Shown here: piece by piece, positions 12,501-22,000 of the stretch
Position numbering within the stretch: position 1 is the stretch's first letter
How the letters are laid out: every line of letters starts with the position of its first letter
Translations under genes and position numbers: made by a program
Notes under the pieces: generated by a model
What the model saw: only the letters and a program-made list of their open reading frames with translations
Databases searched by the model: none
What the model was told of the DNA's origin: nothing
Source: Oxyruncus cristatus
Taxonomy: Eukaryota > Chordata > Aves > Passeriformes > Cotingidae
Assembly: GCA_013399855.1 (NCBI GenBank)
Contig: VXAY01002474.1
Location: forward strand, 11,046 to 75,045
DNA length: 64,000 nt
Direction of reading: 5' to 3'

Positions 12501-13192
12501 GAATAAAATACCTAAAAATCTGTTTCTGATTGATATTTTTGTACACTACTCTCTGTAAGTACTTTAGACAACAAACATCAGTGGTGGCTGAATTAATTTT
12601 TTAATACGTGTATGCTACTGAATACCTAGTGAAGTCAAGAAAAGCAAATTTAACCCTGATATCCTTTGCTTACTTTAATAGTTGTTACTCAACCAAGCCC
12701 ATCAGTTTCCCAGCCAAGTACTTCAGAGAGTGAAGAGAGAGCTGCTGAACTGCCGAAACCAAAGAAGAACAGATGTTTCATGTGCAGGAAGAAGGTTGGC
12801 CTTACAGGTATGAGAACACTTTGTCAATTTTGGACAAATCTGGGTGATTAGTTGCCTGTTGCTAGATTAAACTTGATAAATTATGTGTTATATTAAATTT
12901 ATTTGCAGCCATACATTTTTCTTACTCTGTCTGTCAATGTAGATGAACATACCCCCTCTGTGGTAACTATGCCATTAATTAACAACTTTAACCTAATTAA
13001 AAATGAATCTTCCTAGTGATGTTGCTTCTTTTTCTGTGTACAGGATTTGACTGCCGATGTGGAAACTTATTTTGTGGACTTCACCGTTATTCTGACAAGC
13101 ATAACTGCCCATATGACTACAAAGCAGAAGCTGCAGCAAAAATCAGAAAAGAAAATCCAGTTGTCGTGGCTGAAAAAATTCAGAGAATATAA
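390..13192 (+). CDS. ZFAND5: ZFAND5 (ZNF216), AN1-type zinc finger protein 5, 3' part of the gene
   Basis: Four exons (390-501, 2504-2601, 12682-12807, 13044-13192) join in phase and encode the last roughly 161 residues of ZFAND5. The order is a Ser/Thr-rich linker, then a [14 protein letters not shown] segment, then a C-terminal AN1 zinc finger with its cysteine and histidine ligands, ending in [13 protein letters not shown]. I recognise the protein from strong similarity to mammalian ZFAND5; the bird form is two residues shorter in the linker. The N-terminal A20 finger is missing because its exon lies before base 1. The family binds ubiquitin and the proteasome and promotes protein degradation, for example in muscle atrophy (established knowledge). 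The gene faces GDA tail to tail. Introns are about 2.0, 10.1 and 0.24 kb, and the first two carry transposon insertions. ZFAND6 is the nearest paralogue, but the linker matches ZFAND5. Confidence 0.96.
660..2257 (+). mobile_element. CR1 LINE retrotransposon, 5'-truncated, sense in ZFAND5 intron
   Basis: The insert contains recognisable chicken-repeat-1 reverse transcriptase sequence followed by a short 3' UTR (…ggttgaacttgatgatctc…ccaaccc) and the octamer-like tail attctatg at 2245-2252. It sits between two ZFAND5 exons in the same orientation as the gene. The 5' end, taken where recognisable RT homology begins, is approximate. CR1 elements normally truncate at the 5' end and lack target-site duplications, and I found none here. 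GC content is clearly higher than in the surrounding intron. Confidence 0.92.
690..2170 (+). pseudogene. Broken CR1 reverse transcriptase (ORF2 fragment)
   Basis: Three frames carry consecutive pieces of a non-LTR reverse transcriptase. The first piece includes [16 protein letters not shown] and [11 protein letters not shown]. The next has the finger/palm region around [10 protein letters not shown]. The third holds [11 protein letters not shown] and the catalytic FADD box at 1367-1378, then the thumb region. Frame changes occur near 1100 and near 1160, and a TAA at 1925-1927 interrupts the third piece in mid-domain; a further open piece runs from 1955 to 2170. The endonuclease domain is missing. 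The copy cannot encode an active enzyme. Confidence 0.9.
2258..2503 (+). other. ZFAND5 intron segment after the CR1
   Basis: This short stretch is intronic and AT-rich. It ends in the acceptor of the next ZFAND5 exon, and nothing else is recognisable. Confidence 0.6.
2504..2601 (+). CDS. ZFAND5: ZFAND5 coding exon (linker, middle part)
   Basis: The acceptor is ttaaaCAG ending at 2503 and the donor is GTACGT from 2602. The exon encodes [18 protein letters not shown] and continues to [12 protein letters not shown], starting and ending in split codons that fit its neighbours. Two residues present in the human sequence (around KITTPKTEVSEP) are absent here, which makes the bird protein slightly shorter. 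Confidence 0.94.
4352..5502 (-). mobile_element. Solo LTR of an endogenous retrovirus, minus orientation (copy 1)
   Basis: The stretch begins TGTCGTGGG and ends CCCAGGACA on the plus strand, matching, as a reverse complement, the LTR at 25020-26180. The two copies are similar over their whole length (about 1.15 kb against 1.16 kb). Read on the minus strand it has a CCAAT box (complement of 5429-5433) near its 5' end and AATAAA (complement of 4463-4468) about 110 bp before its 3' end, which sets the orientation. The flanking five bases (tcatg before, acctg after) do not match. No internal gag/pol/env sequence adjoins it. The family looks like avian ERVs with TGTCGTGG termini; class assignment is inference. 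Confidence 0.85.
8711..9700 (-). mobile_element. CR1 LINE fragment, antisense in ZFAND5 intron
   Basis: On the plus strand the element opens with the reverse complement of a CR1 3' tail (acacagaaccatggaatggg, then agatcatctagttccaaccc), and continues into CR1 3' UTR and RT thumb sequence. Read on the minus strand, a fragment with [16 protein letters not shown], a typical CR1 RT motif, appears near 9330-9390. Frames are broken, and the 5' end fades out near 9,700. The octamer tail itself is eroded. This is an old, truncated copy. Confidence 0.87.
12682..12807 (+). CDS. ZFAND5: ZFAND5 coding exon (linker end and first half of AN1 finger)
   Basis: The acceptor is ttaatAG ending at 12681 and the donor is GTATGA from 12808. 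It encodes [19 protein letters not shown], then [18 protein letters not shown]. The two cysteines of CFMC are the first zinc ligands of the AN1 domain. The AN1 finger is split between this exon and the next, after GLT. Confidence 0.95.
13044..13192 (+). CDS. ZFAND5: ZFAND5 terminal coding exon (second half of AN1 finger, stop)
   Basis: The acceptor is gtacAG ending at 13043. Translation gives [20 protein letters not shown] and then NCPYDYK, supplying the remaining AN1 ligands (DCRC, C, H, H, C). The conserved tail [10 protein letters not shown] is followed by TAA at 13190-13192. The intron before it is only 236 bp, the shortest in the window. Confidence 0.96.
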
Positions 13193-14690
13193 ATTAACCT
13201 GCTTGTGAAAAGACTGACTGACTTTTTGTGGGCGTTTTTTTTTTTTTCCAATACATCCTAAAAAACATGAAAGAGCAGGTGCATGGCCATTTTCCTTTGT
13301 TCTTCAAAATTTTACTTCTAGTCCTGTCTGTCTAAATGATATTTCAAAATGTTTGGGTGTTTGTTACAGGCAGAATTGGATAGATACAGCCCTTGAAAAC
13401 ATACATGCCCTTCCCAGAATAAAGTTGGATGATCAGAAAGCTGCACAGGAATACACATGCACAGAGGACAGACTAGTTCACATGTGCCAAACAGATGTGT
13501 GCTGTCTGCATGTGTGCAGATCTGCCTTTTGAGATGCGCTTGAGGTATTTAATGTTTGGCTGATGTTACTGGCCTGTTTCGGAGAAGGATACATCAAAAC
13601 AGTGGCAGTCTACTTCTATCATTTAAAATCTCATTCTACTTTTAGTTTCCACACTCCATTTTAGTTTTCCAGCAGAATGTGAGCTGTATAGAAGGGTCCC
13701 CCTTCCCAAAAAGATGAGTGTTGGTGCCATATTTAAATCACCTAACAATGCACTGAGAAAAACGGAAAAAATCAGATACATAGAAGAAGAAAATTGTTTT
13801 GGAAAAGATTACATTGACTTTGAAATCTTGAAAAGATGTTCCCAAATGAGATGTCGTGTTAGGAGCTTATGAACTGGCCTGCAACAGAGTTGTCTGCTTT
13901 TCCTTGCATAGCTAAAAATGTGTAGCACAGTATTGTAAGATTGGTTTACAAAATAAGGTTACATATGTTTCTAGACATACCACAGCAGCTCTATCAAGCA
14001 ACATGGGTCTAAATAAGTTGCTAAAGTATTAGAGCAGTTTATTATTCATATACTACTTCTGTTCTGTGTGTTAGAGTTCAAAAGAATATTAGGAGTTAAT
14101 TTTTCTAGTTTTAAATGTTACAGTTGCACCATTCTGCATGGAAAACCATACCCAACACGGCTGCTGTAGTGGTAGCGGGAACCACTCTTGGAGGGGCTGC
14201 TTTATCATTTTTAATTGTACTTGGGTATAGGACTGTAGTGTTCTTGGGTGTATTGCATGGGCTGCATTATCTATGGCATTGTACAATAACAACTCTAGAA
14301 AAGGCAGTATTCTTCACTGATGCTTGTCTGGTATTATATATCACTTCTGTGTTATAATGGAAGGGGGTTTTGTGATGTATGAAACTTGTGTTTTTTATAT
14401 AAACAAATACGGTTTAGACTAGTGTGGTGGTAATGCCTGTTCCCATCTGTAAATAGTTATGTATGTACACAAGGCGCTACTCCTGACCTGATTTTTGTTG
14501 CCAGTGTTCAGTCTTAGTTTTTACTTCACTATTAAGTGTCAGGTTTTTGCTTCTAACTTTGTTCTTCTGAGTTATTAGATATGCAAACATGTACAGATAG
14601 TTCTTATTTATGTATTGCACATAAGCTACCCAGCATCTATGCTATATTGTATTATGTAAATAATAAAAATAATGTACAGAAGGAAATACT
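13193..14690 (+). other. ZFAND5: ZFAND5 3' UTR
   Basis: The sequence follows the TAA stop without further coding. It opens with a T-run near 13238, has an early AATAAA at 13418-13423 and a stronger candidate poly(A) signal in the TAATAAAAATAATG context at 14662-14667. The 3' end is therefore placed near 14,690. The last roughly 250 bases are AU-rich with ATTTA-type motifs (for example near 14605), as expected of a regulated mRNA. The exact cleavage site is not visible. Confidence 0.7.
14662..14667 (+). other. ZFAND5: Candidate distal poly(A) signal of ZFAND5
   Basis: A canonical AATAAA hexamer lies about 1.47 kb after the stop, just before a GT/T-containing stretch (ttccttttgtgatag). The proximal AATAAA at 13418 could give a shorter mRNA. 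Choice between them is inference. Confidence 0.55.
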
Positions 14691-17600
14691 TCCTTTTGTG
14701 ATAGTTCATTGGTTTTAATTATTGCTGTAATGAGGATATGAGGTAGACGTTGAGGTGCAAAGTTAATACTAAGTTCTTACAGATGTTCTCTTTATGCTTT
14801 AGCCTGCCTACGTCCTTATTTCTTATTTGGATGTACCAACTTCTTTTGAGACAACTTTCATGAGCAACTGGAGTACAGATAACTACTTGATGGCCTGACA
14901 AAAATGCCAGCAAACCACTGTGTGCTTAAAGGGAGCAAAGGACAGTATTAGCAATGAACTTCAAACTTATTTCCAGTGGATCTGTTATGATAGAGCCAGT
15001 ACACTGACTCCAGCATTCTGTCCACATCTCACCAGCAGACCTGGACAGAGTTACTGTCAGTGTACTGTCAGCAGCCAAATACAAACGGTAAATATGCCCA
15101 ATTTGTCCTTCCCAGTGGGAAGGAAAAGGACACAGTACACAGCATATGTTGCCATGGAGGAAGACCTCTTCACTGCTGGATAATGCACAAAAATTGCTTA
15201 TATCGGAAATGGATAATGTGTATGCCACCAGTCAGCTGATAGTCAACATAAGTTAATACTCCAGCCACTGTGTATACGCCCAATAAGTGAACACAGGCAG
15301 GCTCTGGAACTTCATTTTCCTCGATGAATTTTAGAGTGTCATCATGGAACTGCTTTAAAGCACTAATTTTCTACCTTTTATATTAAAGCTATATCAGCAA
15401 CTCCACTACAGCATAGAATGTTTTTCTCTCTTTTATCCTTTTTTATTCTTCCCTTCTGAACCTGAGAATGCCCTGTAACTGGATATTTGAAGAGGCCTGT
15501 CTGGTTTTGATACTGTCTTGGCTAGAGTGGTTTAGGACAGGTAATAGTACTGATACTGTAAGGTAATGATTATGATGGTCTCAATCTCATGGTCTGCTTT
15601 TTTGTGTACGAATCTGTACTTGTGAACACTTGTTTAAATATTTGATCTTCATCCATCTCTACAGGAAAGTATGGAATGAAAAACCCTTCTTTTTCTTCTA
15701 AAATCATGAACTGTATCCATTTAAATTACACTTGAGAGGGGTATGAGCCTGTCCTGAAAACTAAGTCTGCAAGCTCCCTGGAGCTTTGTTTTTTTGATAG
15801 TGTTTGTAATGTTTATAATCACTCAGGAGCTCTATGCTGTTGATGCTCACAGAACAAAGGAGGGGAAGATTGTTTAAAAAGAGCAGGTATTGACAAAGTG
15901 TGTGGAGTGGGGCAGGGGGGAATGTTTAAACTTGCATGGTACATCTTCCAGGAAAGAAATGTGATCACGTATCACTGATCCTCATTTAACATTTGGCTGT
16001 TAGACTGAGATCGTAACTCATACGTAAACACACTGTTCTGGGAACAGTCTTCCTCTGTTCCAAACAACTTTACCCAATGATCATTTTTACATGAAAACAA
16101 ATGAGTAAGTGAAAATAGTTGGGTGATGAAAAATTGATAATCTTCAATCTGGAATACTTGCCTAACTGTAAGTTATGGCTGTGCAATACTGTGTTCCACA
16201 GGATGTGGAACAAGCTTACTGACAGCTGTTCCTATTAACTTGAAATTTGGAATCTAAAGATGACCTTCATGTGGTGGTTCCAACCTGTTGCTGCAAAGCT
16301 CATGAACTTCCAGTTGACTTGGTTGGTTGTGATGCGATGGGGTCGAGAAGCCCTGACTATCTTCATGATACTTAGCCCTTGGAAACCATGCTTGTGGTCA
16401 TTGTTTACTCTGTTTTGGAAGGTGATTGTTCACAGGTGTAAGGGAGTGTCTTAGATGCTTGTATGTCATGTCTCTCTGTCACTAAAAGGGTACTTCAAGG
16501 ATTTGACTCATGTCTGATGTCTGTAATGAGTCAAAACACAAAATGCTTGTCAGTTTCTGGGTGTTTTCCTAAGCTGCTCTTCAGTATCACCTGATGTGTG
16601 TGCTTGAAGGAGGGAATGTACAGCAAAAAGGAAATTCGTTTGTTTCAGGTACCTGGGTGTTTTAAGCAGTCATGATTCAGTCACAAAAGGAACTTTGTTT
16701 TCTGTATAGATGTGTGATTTTTGTGTTTGTTTCATTAGTTTCTCAGCCAGCCACAAATGACATTTTTTCAGAAATGACCTATTACTGACTCCCTCAATCA
16801 TTTTTTGTTATTGAACACTCAGGATATTTGAAGGATTGCACTCTGATTTGGGAGACACAAAGGGCTCTGGCAGTATGCCTGAAAGTACCTGGATGACACT
16901 GAAATTAATAAATAACAAACCTGAACATTTAAAAAACTTGATTTGGAAAACTAATAAGAGTGGCTATATGCAGAAATGTTAAAGCATAGTCCAGGAACCA
17001 AATCTGTGGTGAGAGGTAGTTATCACCACAGAGTTTTAAATGCCATCTTACAGACCTGAGTTATCCCCTAATCTACTGTAAACACTTAAAAGAAAGTGCT
17101 TCAGCCTTTAAATTGCCTATTTTAGAAGTAATTTAGTAATGGCCAAAGATGCAGGGTTAGAGTTTGAGGCCTAATAACACAGAACCAAGGACCAGATTTC
17201 TAATGGTATGAAGAACTGAATTCTGTAGGATGCAAATTAGCAGAATATCAGGAACCTGTGATTTAAAGTAAAGTAAACGTAAAGATGACAACACTGAAAT
17301 GCAAGAAGCAACACCCAAAGTGGTAACCAGAAACACTGGCTGGACTGCTTATTTACGTGGGTAAAATCTTTACCATTTAAAACAAAAAGTTGATAATTGA
17401 AATTATTAGTGTCATAGCTTCCTGAAGAATCTGTCTCACCTTTTTTTCTAGATGGTAAGATGTAGATGACAAATTCTTTTTTCAGTGCCAATTCATTTTA
17501 GTGTGTGTTTCTTGTGTCAGCTCATTGTAGCAATGTTGGAGGTTGGGTTTCTTAGGTGAGGAGTGTTTCTTTGGCTCAAACCTAAGTAAGATATCTATAT

Positions 17601-17775
17601 CTTAATTAACCCCCCTTGTAGTACTAGCTCTTTTCTGCCTGTATCTACAACCAGCTCACAACATTTATTCCCAAGCAGCAATAAGCCTGCTTATCACAAT
17701 CTAAGGTTTATTCATTATGGAGAGAAAACAATAGATGGGATAACTATATCTACTCTCGTACCTGAGTACAAGCAT
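14691..17775. other. Intergenic sequence, no gene seen
   Basis: This is AT-rich sequence downstream of the ZFAND5 poly(A) site. Short open frames are present on both strands but none shows a domain, a splice-consistent structure or homology I recognise. Confidence 0.5.
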
Positions 17776-17845
17776 GTAGGGTTGGAGTTTGATGATCCTT
17801 GTGGTTCCCTTCCAGCTCAGAAGATTATGTGATTCTCTGATTCAA
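17776..17845 (+). mobile_element. CR1-type 3' tail (short CR1 or SINE remnant)
   Basis: The segment reads agggttggagtttgatgatc, then cttgtggttcccttccagct and a degraded octamer tail (attatgtgattctctgatt). This is the CR1 3' end shared by CR1-mobilised SINEs. No clear head is visible upstream, so it could be a truncated CR1 or a truncated SINE. Confidence 0.75.
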
Positions 17846-18892
17846 TACTGTGTTATGAGTGCTGGCCCAAGGCAGGTTAAGTGTGACTGTGGGCTCCTGA
17901 GAGGCGTGTAGAGTGAAGTGCCTCTCTCTCTGTAGGCATTTTGCAGGTTACCCATAGCCTGAACCATCCTCCTCCTCCTTCCAAGTTGGGATGCCTCTAA
18001 TGCTAAACAAATACCATTGCCGTGTGATGCTATTTTTGACCCATAGACAAGAGACAACTTCTCTCAGTTATGTTACTATGACTGTAGAGCAAGTTCTTAC
18101 TTGGTTTTGTTTTGCATAATGGTTATACTTTTTTTTTTTTTAATAAGTATCGGGGGTTGTATGTGTATCAAGGAATTTTATAGGTAAAATATAAAATGTC
18201 TTCATCTTTTTCATTTTTCTTCCCAGTTAACAGTCTGTGAGCAAAGGATTCAACTGAACACAAGCCTGATACATAGTAGTTACAGTGACCTTCTCTGTTT
18301 TAAGACCAGCCCGAATATCAGTGTAACATGACTTTCTCTGTTGAGACCAGAGCCATGTTTGCTACCTGAACCACCAAAGCTGGCATGCCTCATGACAAAT
18401 GTTGAAATACAAAGAAAGAGAGTCACAGATGGCATAACAGCCAAATGTATTTGCCTAATTGGACTCAAGACACCTTAGCTGCCCACTGAATCATTTGCTA
18501 AGCTACTGCAAAATGTGGCTGGATCTGAATTGGTTTTACTATCCACCATACCCATAGCCAGCCATCCTCACCATGGTTTGAGTAGGGAAAAATCAACAGT
18601 TTTAAACTGCTTTGTGGGGGNNAAAAATGATTTTGGGGGGGGGGGGGGTTGTTTATGAGGATTTTGAGATTGTTTTGGTAGGGCTGTGAGCATTGTTGAT
18701 GGTAAGGTATTTTTAGCCTCATCCTGGTCCGTGGGTTTCTAAGTTCTTCCTATAGCGCGTTATGATGGTACACTAATGCAATCAATATAAATGGGGGCAA
18801 CATGACCTAAAAAAAGATAAACTGAAGCCATGATTCAGTATGGGGCCCTGTTCACTGCACAACTTTTCTCTCAGTTTCATGTTTCCACTGCA
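17846..18892. other. Intergenic sequence with small assembly gap
   Basis: This stretch shows no gene or repeat I can name, apart from the N pair and G-run near 18,620-18,648 and a T-run near 18,129. Confidence 0.45.
18621..18622. other. Assembly gap or ambiguous bases (2 N)
   Basis: Two N bases lie between a G-run (ggggg) and aaaaatg, and a run of 14 G follows at 18635-18648. Homopolymer uncertainty is the likely cause. Confidence 0.95.
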
Positions 18893-19023
18893 ATCATTTC
18901 TCAGAGCACAGTGCTAGTAACACCAAGGTCACAGGTTTTATCCCTGTGTGGGCCATTCTCTTAAGAGTAGGACTCGATGATCCTTGTGGGTCTCTTCCAA
19001 CTCAGAATATTCTTTTATTCTGT
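18893..19023 (+). mobile_element. tRNA-Ile-derived SINE with CR1-like tail (TguSINE1-like)
   Basis: The head gtgctagtaacaccaaggtc followed by acaggttttatccctgtgtg and ggcca corresponds position by position to the anticodon arm, variable loop, T arm and acceptor 3' strand of vertebrate tRNA-Ile(AAT). The B-box (ggttttatccc) differs from the tRNA form. The head runs into a CR1 3' tail (gactcgatgatccttgtggg, then cttccaactcagaatattc). This architecture is that of the passerine SINE known as TguSINE1. The A-box end is degraded, so the 5' boundary is approximate. Confidence 0.85.
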
Positions 19024-22000
19024 AAAATGCCTTATTAGTCCCTTTATCTGGTGTCTGAAAGGTGCCATTAGATGTTAACTGGGCCTATTTAGAGACGTGT
19101 ACCTGGACTTCTCTTTATTGGTTGGTTTTATTTTCAGATTTTATTGATAATGGTCTTGACATGTAGTTAATATATTTTGTTGTCTGAAAAGCATTTTGGT
19201 AGTGATGTTTTTACAGCTGGTTGGTGTACTCTCGTGAAAGAGGTGTTAAAAGCACAAGGTGTTTTGCCAAGGTACTGGATAGCAAACGTAAAAGAAAAAA
19301 TGCTCCCTATAGTTCAGATCTTTCACCTTTGGAGAACTACAATGCTCGCCTATAGTGTTTTTGCCTGATTAGTGATTTTCCAGTGTAGGAAGGCATAGTA
19401 AAGTCCCACTGTGCATCTTCACTTAGTAGTACCATTGAGATTGTAGCACAGATCTGAGGAAAACAAAAGCAATTTAATTCACTGTTCCTCATTCCTGTTT
19501 ATGTACTCTTTACCATAGTGTACATTTATGTTGTTTGAAACTCACCCAACCTGTGTGATTTCCTCATGAGCATTTTCCTTGAGCAGCCAGCATTTTTAGA
19601 TTTGACTGAAGTTTTCTTTGGTGGGTGTGTGAGATGTTGGAGACATGGTGACTATACCCTGAGTTCCCAAGGGAACCTATGAAACAGTTTGTGCATAGGA
19701 CTATTTGATTTGGATAATGCTTCTACAAGACCAGGTCAGACTAGGTTTAAACAGGATTAGGCTAAAGTAGATTTTCCTTAGTTGTATTTTAAGTAGCATG
19801 GGATTTGTGAGGAGAAAGTAGATTTATGACCCTGGAAAATCTTGATTACTTTCAGTCTGGTTTCATCTTCAGAGTGAGACTGAACTAGTTCCTTTGACTG
19901 CTATTCTGGAGTCATCTGATGGATAATACCCATATGGATTTGTATATTTCTACTAGAAGCTCAACTTTTGACTGACATTGTGTGACCAAAGTCTTGGATG
20001 TTTTGTTGCCAGTTCAGTAACCACAGCAGCTCATGGAAAGCCACCAGATTTAGTGCAAGGATGGTGCACAGACAGGCAGGAGAGTTGAGACCATCACACA
20101 AATATTTGCACACACTGCTAGGGAACTGCAGTTTTGGTCTCGGTGCTAAAACAATTTCGCTGGTAGCTTCAATCATGTAGCAGTGATGAAAACGTTAGCA
20201 TTTGCCATTGTGGCTTCAAGGTTTGCTAGCTGAATCTGAGTCAGTCACCTGCACGTTGCAGAAATATGTTTACACTTGATGTAATGTGGTGGCATTAGTA
20301 ATTACATGTCAGTAAATGAAGGATCAACAGTGGTAGTAGTTCACTGGCTTCTCAGGAAGATTTTCTAAGCTAGAGTGTGGAAAACGTATTATGTTAGGAA
20401 ATGGCCTTGAGGTTCAAGTTTATTTACTCATCATTTCATGTAAGCAGAGGTGGTTGTGTTTGTCATCTGCTGAGGCTGAATCACAGTTCAGCATGAAATC
20501 ATTTCTCAGTGTTGACCAGCCTTCAGTAAATAGAGACATTTAACACTCAGTCTGCAAACAGCTGCTGGAGACCAAAGGTTATATCAATGAATAATAGCAT
20601 TAGGACTTTTACAGCCTCTTCGTCCTTCTTTCTCAGAACCCTTCATGGTGGTCGGTAAGAGTTGCTGTCCCAGTGCACAGAGGTGAGGATGCAGCACAGA
20701 AGGGGTCAGTGAGGACACACACAGTCCTGCATTTCTGGCTCCAGCTGTTTCATATTAGCAGACTACTGCCACTAGCTGCTTGACTGTCCTAGAGCCCTAG
20801 TTTTGGCCCCCTGCTCCATCCTAACATAGGGAATTTTTTCCTGATTTGTTTTTGGTCCAGTAATCTGAGTCAAAAAGCCACATTTTAGAGAGCAATGCCA
20901 CAGATCTTAAAGAGGGTGGGTGAGTTACATTACCAGGAGCAGAGGTACAATATCTGGGGATGCTTCAAGTGCAGACATCTTTCAGCAAGAGGAGCACAAC
21001 ATTCAAGGTCTCAACTGTCCCCTGGCTCTGTATAGCAGCAGTGCCAGGTCCTGGACCCTGCTCTCCCTGCTTCTACAGGAGTGTCTCTGATACATGCCTG
21101 CTTCCCCCAAGCTCTGTAGTGGCAACACTTTATCCCCTTTTATAAAGGAGAGCCCGGGGAGGTTCAGCAGCCCCTTGGCTGGGGCCTGAACAGGCACTAC
21201 TCAAGACACAGCTCCACCATATCATGCTGCTGGACAAAACCAGATGAAGCCTAGAGTAATCATTTGTGTTTTCACCTTACAGCAAACACTGCCCCAAAAT
21301 ATCTTGAACTCCACTGTGCTTCTCTGTATGCTAAAATCCACCACCACCACACTTGGTCCTCATCGGGCTATAAAATTATTAGCAGTCTTTGATTGCTAAC
21401 ACTTCAGCACAGGAAACAACTGTGTCACAGCCAAGCCAAACAAGAAAAGCAGCAGGAGGCAAGAATACCTTTACACTACTGCTGGCAGACCTCACGAACA
21501 CCCTCTTGTAACTTAACTCCTGCAGAAGCTTTGCTTGGCCTTTTCTGTTTCATTTCATAGAAGCTTGGTGCTTTTCTATTCATTTCATCCCCCTCTCGTG
21601 GTAGCATTTTAACAGTCTGAAACAAACTGATTTTGTTAAAGCAGTTCAAATAATTTGAAAAGCTGCTCTGTGTGGGGGTGTGTGTTGTTTCTTCAACTAA
21701 CTGTGGTAAAAGGTTATGCCAAGAGCATATCTTTGCAAACCTTATTAGTACTAAAGAAAGTAAGTTAATATATGCACAGCCTGCAGTGTAAGTAGTGTGC
21801 TATTTTGGGCTACAAATCAAGGGCTAGTTTTAAAAAAGCTGACACAAGAATCCCACTATTGACTGCAAGTCCTAAGCAAGTCCACTTCTCTTTCAGCTAA
21901 ATACACCTTATACCTTTTTTAGGGAATGTTTTACTAGCATAAGTTGCTGATCTGTATTTATTTTTAAACTAAGTGCAATTTAGTTAGGTGGAGTACAGAC

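Larger units (their letters stand above)
2602..12681 (+). other. Large ZFAND5 intron (about 10.1 kb)
   Basis: The intron runs from the GTACGT donor to the ttaatAG acceptor. Apart from the solo LTR (4352-5502) and the antisense CR1 (about 8711-9700), which together make up about a fifth of its length, it is AT-rich sequence without a supportable exon. Reading frames inside it are short and lack family features. Confidence 0.7.

Noticed and set aside
18905..18955. Possible tRNA-Ile gene
   Set aside because: The 5' half (acceptor, D arm, A-box) is degraded, the anticodon and B-box are altered and a CR1 tail follows directly, so it is a SINE and not a tRNA gene.
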